From: Megalobrama amblycephala
Taxonomy: Eukaryota > Chordata > Actinopteri > Cypriniformes > Xenocyprididae
Direction of reading: 5' to 3'
DNA length: 64,000 bases
NCBI RefSeq assembly: GCF_018812025.1
Contig: NC_063052.1
Location: 13,864,001-13,928,000, forward strand
Under the pieces are notes generated by a model that was not told the origin of the DNA, did no database searches, and saw only the letters and a program-made list of their open reading frames with translations. A program made the translations under genes and the position numbers. Positions 57,043-64,000 of this stretch are shown here, in pieces; position 1 is the stretch's first letter, and every line of letters begins with the position of its first letter.

Positions 57043-57928
57043 AGGGATGCACTGCAAAAAATGCTGTTCTTACTTAAGAGTTTTTGTCTTGTTTCTAGTC
57101 AAGTTCTTGAATCAAGAAGCATTTTCTCGACAAGTAAAAAATATTTTCGTTTTCAGGAAAAATAAGTCAAAATTGAGTGAGTTTTTCCTTAAAACAAGCA
57201 AAATAATCTGCCAATGGGGTAAGCAAAATAATCTTATTTCAAACCAAAAATAAGCTATATAATCTTGTTTTCAGTTTGGATTAAGATTATTTTGCTTACC
57301 CAATTGGCAGATTATTTTGCTTGTTTTAAGGAAAAACTGACTTAATTTTGACATATTTTTCCTAAAATCAAGAAAATAATTTTTACTTGTCAAGAAAACG
57401 CTTCTTGATCTAAGAATTTTTAGATATTTGGACTGGAAATAAGACAAAAATTCTAAGTAAGAACAGCATTTTTTGCAGTGTGGGAGAAAAAGTCGATTCT
57501 CTGATGCATTGCGATTCTCTCTTCAATGATTCAGAATCTGAGTTTTGTTTAAACCGCAGATGTGCGATGGCACTGTGTGCGCTCTAGAAACAGACATATC
57601 CTGCTTGCTTCCAATCCCACACACATCCCATAAGATAATCTTCTATACAGTTCAAAAAGGTTGAAGTGAATTACAAGGGCAATCATGGGCTTCATTGCAC
57701 AGGATATGTGCTGTGAGAAACGCGCTTTGCTTAATGTTGTGCTTACAATGTGCGATCTTCGCCTGTCTGTATTTCAGCGTTTTACCTATAGGTTATATAT
57801 TCAATCCATGAAACTCACTGACAGACGACTGCTTTCAAATACTCATGTTCTGAGCATTATCTATATAATCCTGTATAGAAAAAAGATGCATCAAGATGCA
57901 TCGATAATCATTTTATCATCGCATCCCT
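57043..57928. mobile_element. Three-level nest, middle layer: agggatgc-ended element
   Basis: Left end agggatgc and right end gcatccct are complementary. The right sub-terminal part reads gatgcatcgataatcatttt. I could not find a convincing target duplication, so the exact ends are tentative. Confidence 0.55.
57050..57480. mobile_element. Three-level nest, inner layer: 431-bp palindromic element
   Basis: Left end cactgcaaaaaatgctgttc and right end gaacagcattttttgcagtg are perfect 20-bp inverted repeats. The arms continue through ttccttaaaacaagcaaaat and its complement to a short loop near 57265. Non-coding foldback element. Confidence 0.92.
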
Positions 57929-57984
57929 CTGAATTGTAATTGGACCGTGAGGTAATTCCCACCCCGAGTGAACTATCCCTTTAA

Positions 57985-58622
57985 TTAAACACCATTGCTA
58001 AGGAGAGAAAGGGATGAAATAACTGCACATAGCTTACTGTAGTTACCCTTTAGCAAGTATGAAGGATTTTTAAGGATGATGACACTTAAACACAGTATTA
58101 TCCATCCCTCTAGTCAATGGCAGACCTGGTCGTAAACAACGTACAGTGGCAATGCTTGACTTGAAGCTGTGCACAAAGCCATTCTTCATTCTAGTAAAAT
58201 CACAAACATAAAATACCACTGTTACTCATATACTATCTACTGAAATGCATGAGATTTTAATTATTCAAAAAAGTGAGTCAAGTGAGATTCAAACTTGTGA
58301 CCTCACACACTTAAGGCAAGGATTATTCCTCTGAACATCAGTTCATGCTCGAGGCAGGGACTGAGAATCGCCCCTAAGACTGAAATCCTAGAATCGCCCC
58401 TGGCACAGACCTTAAGTCACTGGGGGAACTTTCAGAAAGTAACAAGTCTTCCATCTTTTGAAACACAGAACAGGTTTTATGCATGCTTCACATATTACTG
58501 AAAGGAATACTCAGTGCCGGATTTTCTTGGCATAGGCGATATTGGCAGCTGCCAAGCGTGGCAGCTTCCTCCGCATGCCACTCCTGTACACATCAGACGT
58601 GCACTACAACTCTGCTGTTAAA
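57985..58622. other. Intronic stretch, no gene seen
   Basis: Short motifs only (ccttaaaaatcc near 58070 echoes 56718). Nothing coding. Confidence 0.45.
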
Positions 58623-58674
58623 GGTATAATATGCATTCAAATTTCCAAAAAACCTCTAGAACAACCTACATTTT

Positions 58675-58745
58675 CCTGCCGGTAATGAGACTCAAACCCG
58701 TGGCTTTACAAGTCCGACTCTCTAACCATTAAGCCACATCTGCCC
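58675..58745 (-). mobile_element. tRNA-like SINE head
   Basis: On the minus strand the segment begins gggcagatgtggcttaatgg. The pol III A box tggcttaatgg fits the consensus, and gggtttgagtctc 35 bp on is a B box with one mismatch. A tRNA-derived SINE promoter is more likely than a functional tRNA gene, because the acceptor stem does not pair and the copy sits inside a transposon. Confidence 0.7.
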
Positions 58746-58984
58746 ATATGGCTTCATAACCCCCGTACCCTCAGCTGTTAGTAGAAACCATGGAAAAATA
58801 GTACACTTCCTGAAAAAATGCGGAAGTAGCAGTTGTAGCGTCAAAGCCGACGTTCTCTGGTAGCGTCTAGCAAGCCACAGTTGTTTGTTTTGCACATTCG
58901 TGATGGACCGCAACTATTCATCATCGCCTGCTGCGGGTTCTGTCACCAAAGATAACCCCATAAAGTGAAAACGGCTGTGGAAGT

Positions 58985-59372
58985 CATAGATATGTATACG
59001 TAGATGCCACATTCGACTGCGCCCGCCATCTTGGAATGGTCAGCGTAGTCGTCACACAATAAGAATCAATGATGCCACAACATTGCGCAGCTTCTGGTTG
59101 TGAAACAGCAGAGATTTAAATTCCCAAAGAAATTAGATAATGATGTTGGGTTTGTGTTTGTTTATGTATTCATAACTCAACATTACAGCTATTTAAACTA
59201 TGCTAACTTTTTAAGGTGTGTCATCTGATGCCTTTGTGTAGTTGTAGTTGCAGATGCTCAGTCAACTTGCTCTGAGACAGACTGGCATTGACCGTTCCAA
59301 TATGGCGGATGGCTTACGTATGGCGGCCTATAGATACAGCCGCTAATGAGGCATCTATGTTTATATATCTAT
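58985..59372. mobile_element. Nested element with atagatat...ggcatctat ends
   Basis: Left atagatatgtatacgtagat (then gcc) and right ggcatctatgtttatatatc (then tat) are inverted repeats. Internal accgttccaatatggcgg and cgccatcttggaatggtc extend the pairing. About 388 bp, non-coding. Confidence 0.75.
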
Positions 59373-59569
59373 GGCAGAGGTGAACACAACAACTCTCATG
59401 TTTCCACGCTCTGCCACTGTGTCATCAAGCTACGTCATTGTTATTGTTTTGAATAAAATGTGTGTCAACTTCAAAATATGCAGTGAGATACACACAGAGA
59501 TGCAATTTCCAATTATAGATAGTTATTAAAAAGAGTATGTTACTTCAGGAACCGAATTTTATTGTATAC

Positions 59570-59990
59570 AAAATTACATTACCATTCAAAAATCTGGGTA
59601 TCACTTTGATTTTCTTTTTTTTTCTTTTTCTTTTTTTTTTGATAATTTGATATTTTAATTCAGCAAGGATGTATTCAATAAAAAAGTGAGAGTAAACACA
59701 TTTATAATGTTACAAAAGATCTCCATTCCAAAGTAATGATGTTCTTATGAGATTTATATTCAAAGAAACCCTGAAAAACACTATGCTGAGGTTTCTACGC
59801 TATATCAAGTAACATAACAGTGTTGAAGCAAATTACTGAGATAATAATAAATGTTTCTTGAGTATCAAATCATCAAATTATAAAGATTTCTGAAGAATCA
59901 TGTGACACTGAAGACTGGAGTAATGATGCTGAAAATGGAGATCTGCCTTCCACAGAAAAAAGTAGTGAAAATATTCCAAATATTCTAAAA
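59570..59990. mobile_element. Foldback-family fragment
   Basis: From attaccattcaaaaatctgg to gtgacactgaagactggagt and gatgctgaaaatgg, this matches one arm of the family. Its right end is not clear. Confidence 0.7.
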
Positions 59991-60768
59991 TATTTATTTA
60001 TATAATATATATCTTTGTCATTACACAACAAACACCAGCATCTGCGAGTATTACTCTCTTTCACAAGATACCACAATAAGCAATGATCAGCTGATTAAAG
60101 CGAATGCAACATCCTCTCAAAAAAAAGATAAATGTGGCCATTTAGAAAAATGGTCTCATTTAAAACGATTAAACGATGAATGAAGTGCATTGTGGAGCCT
60201 AACACTAATCCTTATTCTCTTGTAGACCATAAACAAAACATGCATCAATCAACCAAATGGTTTATACGCAGTGTTTAAATGTATGCGTATTAAATGGCTG
60301 CTGCAAACAAGTGTCTTGTTGCTAATCCAGTGGAAAAGGATTCTTGGCTGTTGAATTGTCGTGTCTGATTTCTTTAAGCCAGTCTCTGGTGCCATGAAAG
60401 GCCAACCTGATAAGATCTGCTTCTGGTAAAAAGACAGGAGGCTTTACTTTCTTTGGTGACAACATTATTTGTGGGGTATACAGAAAGGATTCAGTGTGCT
60501 CACGTAAGCCACTGAAGCTCTTTCAATCTTGTTTCTTCTAACGGTAAGGCTCCGCTCAATCGCTGGCAAGAGTTCAGGCAACAGTCACCAGATACAAATG
60601 TCCGCCACTATCAGATATTGCTGTTTAGACTGCATTTATTGTCAGCCTGTGTTGTCGTGCCTGACTCTTGCTTGGTTTGCTTGGAAACAGACAAAAATGG
60701 TCCAGAAGGCTCAGTGAGGCAGAAGTGGATGTTTCAGCCCATGGCCGTGTGGGTTTACACATAGACTG
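59991..60768. other. Intronic stretch, no gene seen
   Basis: Balanced composition and no domain-bearing frame. Unremarkable. Confidence 0.4.
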
Positions 60769-61169
60769 TAAAAAAAAAACATGGATGTAGTGTCTGTGAC
60801 GTCAACGGTAGGTTTCTGAAGAGCATTTTTGAAACCTAAAGCCGGCCGTTGCCATCTTGGCAGCGTGTCACCGCGTGCCACTCCCGGATAACAGAAAATG
60901 GGCAAAGAGGTGGGACGTGTGTGGAGCTGAGGTGACGTGACAGCAGCAGACAAACGGCTAGTGGTGACAGCAGCGGCAATCCACCTGTCACTCAAGTGGC
61001 CGCGCCCTTAATTATACAGAACTTTAAGGCTTAATATAATTTAAACGGATGAGTTATAAAAAAAATTCACCCCCCTCATAGTTGTCATGAAGGGCAAAAA
61101 TAGCTATATAGACCAAAATTAGAATTTGTACCAGGCTGTAAACATGTTTTTTCCTGCTGTAAAGTTGGG

Positions 61170-61499
61170 TGTAACGTAGTTCGGAATACGGGAAGAAGGA
61201 GGCGGGAACCGGCGAACATTCAAACAAAGTTTTAATACCAAAATAAACAAATACAAAACGAAAGCAATGCCGGCAGACCCTCGCGGACGTCTGCCGGCCA
61301 CACAAACATAATAAAACATAAAATAAAGTCCAGGCCTGGTCCTCTCTCGTCCTTCACTGTCGTCACTCCTCCTTTTATGCTTCCAGAGCTCCTCCGTGAG
61401 AGACTCAAGGCCGGTGCGCCTCCCAGGTGAAGCTCATTAACTCTCGCTCCACCGGCCTCGCGCCGTTCCCTCACGGCTCTTGCCCACCCGGTCACCACA
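61170..61499 (-). repeat. LTR, copy a (330 bp, 3'-most on the element's strand)
   Basis: This is the most complete LTR. On the minus strand it has a TATA-like gcataaaagg (61371-61380) and further on an attaaa poly-A signal variant (61231-61236), giving a plausible U3-R-U5 order. Copy b lacks about 50 bp around ggccacacaaacataataaa. Confidence 0.85.
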
Positions 61500-61984
61500 T
61501 ACCCCCATCGCCCCTCGCAGGCCAGGGGGTACTCCCGTGACTGTGCTTACTCCCCTCCGGGGGCCTGTCTCGGCGGCCGCAGCACCTGGGGGTAAGGACA
61601 GACAAGACGAGAGAAAGGAGACGGAAGCAAGGGGAGCAACAGGACGAGAGATCCTTGACCGCCTCCTGGCGGCCGGCGATGGCTCCTCCGGTTGAGGGCA
61701 GCCGGCAGCGAGTCCGCCGTCCCCTGCTCCTCCCCTTCATGGCGGACGGTAGCAGGCTCTGGCCCATGGCAGACGACGGCACTCCTCCGCTCCCTCCAGG
61801 ACGGCAGCCACCCCACCTCGTCCCAGGAGCATGGCATCCGGGTCTCTGTCCCACCTTTCACAAGGCTCCAGTACCACTGCCTCGGGCAGCCTCTCGCGGT
61901 CTTCACTCCCGCGCTGCCCGAACTCCGCAGCACTGCGATCCCCCTCAGCAGTGAGGGCTCTCCGACAGCATGTCCCTCCTTCCT

Positions 61985-62002
61985 CCCGGGTTTCGGCACC
62001 AA
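61985..62002 (-). promoter_or_regulatory. Primer-binding site 1
   Basis: Minus strand ttggtgccgaaacccggg, directly after LTR b. Location and form match tRNA primer sites of LTR retroelements. Confidence 0.8.
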
Positions 62003-62283
62003 TGTAACGTAGTTCGTAAATACGGGAAGAAGGAGGCGGGAACCGGCGAAGGTTCAAACAAATACCAAAATAAACAAATACAAAACAAAAGTAATGCCGG
62101 CAGACCCTCGCGGACGTCTGCCTCCTCTCTCGTCCTTCACTGTCGTCACTCCTCCTTTTATGCTCCCAGAGCTCCTCCGTGAGAGACTCAAGGCCAGTGC
62201 GCCTCCCAGGTGAAGCTCATTAACTCTCGCACCACCAGCCTCGCACCGTTCCCTCAAGGCTCTCGCCCACCCTGGTCGCCACA
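62003..62283 (-). repeat. LTR, copy b (281 bp, middle)
   Basis: Shares both ends with copy a and keeps the TATA-like box (62154-62163). It carries an internal deletion of the ggccacacaaacataat segment. It serves as the 3' LTR of one unit and the 5' LTR of the other. Confidence 0.85.
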
Positions 62284-62913
62284 TACCCCCATCGCCCCTC
62301 GCAGGCCGGGGGGTACTCCCGTGACTGCGCTTACTGCCCCCCCGGGGCCTGTCTCGGCGGCCGCAGCACCTGGGAGTAAGGACAGACGAGACGAGAGAAA
62401 GGAGACGGCAGCAAGGGGAGCGACAGGACGAGAGAGCGGAGAGAGGAAAAAGAAAGAAAAAAAAAAAAAATTCTGGGTCCGGTTCCCAGACACGCTGCCG
62501 CTCAGTCCTCAGCCTGCCGAAAGGTTCTTCCTCGCGGTGCCATGCGATGGCACTGGACGCTCGGTGGACGGCCCGATCCTCGACCGCCTCCTGGCGGCCG
62601 GCGATGGCTCCTCCGGTTGAGGGCAGCCGGCAGTGAGTCAGCCGTCCCCTGCTTCTCCCCTTCATGGCGGACGGTAGCAGGCTCTGGCCCATGGCAGACG
62701 ACGGCACTCCTCCGTTCCCTCCAGGACGGCAGCCACCCCACCTCGTCCCAGGAGCATGGCATCCGGGTCTCCATCCCACCTTTCACAAGGCTCCAGCACC
62801 ACCGCCTCGGGCAGCCTCTCGCGGTCTTCACTCCCGCGCTGCCCGAACTCCGCAGCACCGCGATACCCCTTAATCAGCAGCGAGGGCTCTCCGACAGCAT
62901 GTCCCTCCTTCCT

Positions 62914-62931
62914 CCCGGGTTTCGGCACCAA
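62914..62931 (-). promoter_or_regulatory. Primer-binding site 2
   Basis: Identical 18-bp sequence directly after LTR c on the minus strand. Confidence 0.8.
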
Positions 62932-63186
62932 TGTAAGGTAGTTCGTAAATACGGGAAGAAGGTGTAATGCCGGCAGACCCTCGCGGACGTCTCCCGGCCA
63001 CACAAACATAATAAAACATAAAATAAAGTTCAGGCCTGGTCCTCTCTCGTCCTTCACTGTCATCGCTCCTCCTTTTATGCTTCTGGAGCTCTTCCGTGAG
63101 AGACTCAAGGCCGGTGCGCCTCCCAGGTGAAGCTCATTAACTCTCGCGCAGTTCCCTCACGGCTCTCGCCCACCCTGGTTGCCACA
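62932..63186 (-). repeat. LTR, copy c (255 bp, 5'-most on the element's strand)
   Basis: Lacks the aggcgggaaccggcgaa segment and the following A-rich stretch found in copies a and b, but keeps the TATA-like box (63071-63080) and the TG...CA ends. Confidence 0.85.
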
Positions 63187-63711
63187 TTGGGCATTTTAAG
63201 ATGGGGCTCAATGAGATTCTGCACTCTTTTGGAGCCTGTCCCTAGTGGCCAGTCGATGAATTGCAGTTTGAGTTCAAGAGAAACGGGGAGAGGTTGCCAT
63301 TTGGTTTTACCCAAACATTCTTCAACTCTTGGTGACCGGTAGAAAACCCAAAGCACTTTAGCATGAAATATACGCTCAGTGTTTAATAAATGCGGCACTT
63401 CTATTGAAAACAATTGGATAAATCCGCAAGGCTCAGGAAAAAAAAAAAAAAATCACTTTGGTGGACACATGGCCTAAAGCTGAACCACATGGCTAACTTG
63501 GCTAACTAACTATTGAGAAGGGTCTTATCACAGAGCATGATAACTGCCAACTTTCAAACTTGTGCCACGTCCATATTTAGGGCACTGGGTGAATTTTTTT
63601 TTTAAAAAAGATTCTTTTGATTGAATATGAAACTCTTTTTCTCGTGTGAAATGTGAGCAAGCTTCCGGAAACTATAAAGTACTTTTAAAGTATATATTTT
63701 TAATTATGTTC

Positions 63712-63926
63712 CCCTGGTTTCACAGACAAGGCTTAAGCTAGTCCTAGACTAAAATGATCTGACTAAGATATCTTAAAATATGTCAGTGTCATTGTTTTGT
63801 CTCAAGATGTACACCAGTAATGTTTTTTTTTTTTTTTTAGTAAAATTTATAAAAGCTACTTAAATGCCCTAATTGAACTAAGGCCTAATCCTGGCTTAGG
63901 CTAAGCCCTGTCTGTGAAACCGGGCC
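63712..63926. mobile_element. Short inverted-repeat element (about 215 bp)
   Basis: Left end cctggtttcacagacaaggc and right end gccctgtctgtgaaaccggg are inverted repeats with few mismatches. The sub-terminal ttaagctagtcctagac pairs partly with cctaatcctggcttaggc. Non-coding. Confidence 0.85.
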
Positions 63927-64000
63927 CTTGTTACCTTACTTTAACTAATTAGAAAACTAAGTCAATTGAATTTAAAAATGATTTAATTTCCAGATTTCTG

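Larger units (their letters stand above)
56826..57984. mobile_element. Three-level nest, outer layer: 'gaactatccctttaa' element
   Basis: The outer ends ttagagggatagtgc and gtgaactatccctttaa are imperfect inverted repeats. The right part is separated from the left by the inserted element at 57043-57928. Confidence 0.7.
58623..59490. mobile_element. Relative of the 41.9-kb TTAA element, with two insertions
   Basis: The left part (gttaaaggtataatatgc, ccaaaaaacctctagaacaa) and right part (tgtcatcaagctacgtcatt, gttttgaataaaatg) match opposite ends of 41910-42392. The centre has been replaced by a tRNA-like SINE head and a further palindromic element. Confidence 0.7.
61170..63186 (-). mobile_element. 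Non-autonomous LTR retroelement: LTR-internal-LTR-internal-LTR
   Basis: Three related LTRs (61170-61499, 62003-62283, 62932-63186) alternate with two internal regions (503 and 648 bp). Read on the minus strand, each LTR starts TGTGG and ends TTACA. The whole block is flanked by a 5-bp duplication TTGGG (61165-61169, 63187-63191). A primer-binding site ttggtgccgaaacccggg follows two of the LTRs on the minus strand. No gag or pol domain is visible in any frame, so it is a miniature element mobilised in trans, probably by a Gypsy-type relative judging by the primer site. Open frames of up to 241 codons here are GC-driven and conflict on both strands. Confidence 0.9.
60769..63350. mobile_element. 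DNA element used as target by the LTR element
   Basis: The left part (gtaaaaaaaaaacatggatg, gccatcttggcagcgtgtca, aacatgttttttcctgctgt) and right part (gcattttaagatggggctca, ggccagtcgatgaattgcag) form one abundant cyprinid-type element when the LTR element is left out. Its outer limits are approximate. Confidence 0.6.

Noticed and set aside
58675..58745. Functional tRNA gene on the minus strand
   Set aside because: A and B boxes are present but the acceptor stem does not pair, the B box is mutated, and it is inside a transposon; a SINE head is more likely.
61480..63108. Long GC-rich open frames (up to 241 codons) on both strands
   Set aside because: They overlap on both strands, repeat between the two internal regions, run across LTR borders and show no domain. 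They are products of GC-rich retroelement sequence.
60900..63200. CpG-rich block as a promoter island
   Set aside because: It is bounded by a target duplication and made of LTR units; csmd3 is in mid-gene here.

Overview
The window is vertebrate nuclear DNA, almost certainly from a cyprinid-type teleost fish. It is AT-rich and crowded with short non-autonomous DNA transposons, long (TA)n tracts and minisatellites. The only protein-coding gene I can support runs right to left on the minus strand across the whole window. It is an internal part of a CSMD-family gene (CUB and Sushi multiple domains), and the residue pattern fits CSMD3 best. The species cannot be fixed from sequence alone, and neither can the choice between csmd3 co-orthologues.

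Coding layout, in transcription order (high to low coordinate): twelve exons total 1,890 nt (630 codons) and stay in frame throughout. They encode CUB (55270-55439 + 53181-53337), Sushi (48659-48850), CUB (40189-40315 + 37757-37959), Sushi (37448-37639), CUB (35593-35731 + 30655-30842), Sushi (28997-29191) and CUB (28670-28786 + 2198-2311 + 1587-1682). Counting back from the C-terminal end of CSMD3 as I know it, these are about CUB7 to CUB10 with the three Sushi domains between them. Every domain boundary is a phase-1 intron. Neither end of the gene, no signal peptide, no transmembrane segment and no promoter lies in the window. Introns range from 117 bp to 26.4 kb.

The rest is intron, largely built from mobile elements. 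Three hAT-type elements have readable 8-bp target duplications (2469-2644, 4149-5257, 12455-13779). A TTAA-flanked element lies at 41910-42392, and a 919-bp foldback element sits in a TA repeat at 40914-41832. A palindromic 'TGCTGGGTT' element occurs three times (7.1, 23.2 and 34.5 kb); the middle copy has an internal array of about 32 units of 22 bp. Several insertions are nested two or three deep (6.98-7.68, 34.2-35.0, 56.8-58.0, 58.6-59.5 and 60.8-63.4 kb).

The GC-rich block at 61170-63186 is not a gene or CpG-island promoter. It is a minus-strand LTR retroelement arranged LTR-internal-LTR-internal-LTR, with TTGGG duplications at both outer ends and two primer-binding sites. A 30/32-bp G-rich minisatellite fills 46794-48071. 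I found no previously undescribed protein system; the most unusual structures are the triple-LTR array and the two minisatellites.
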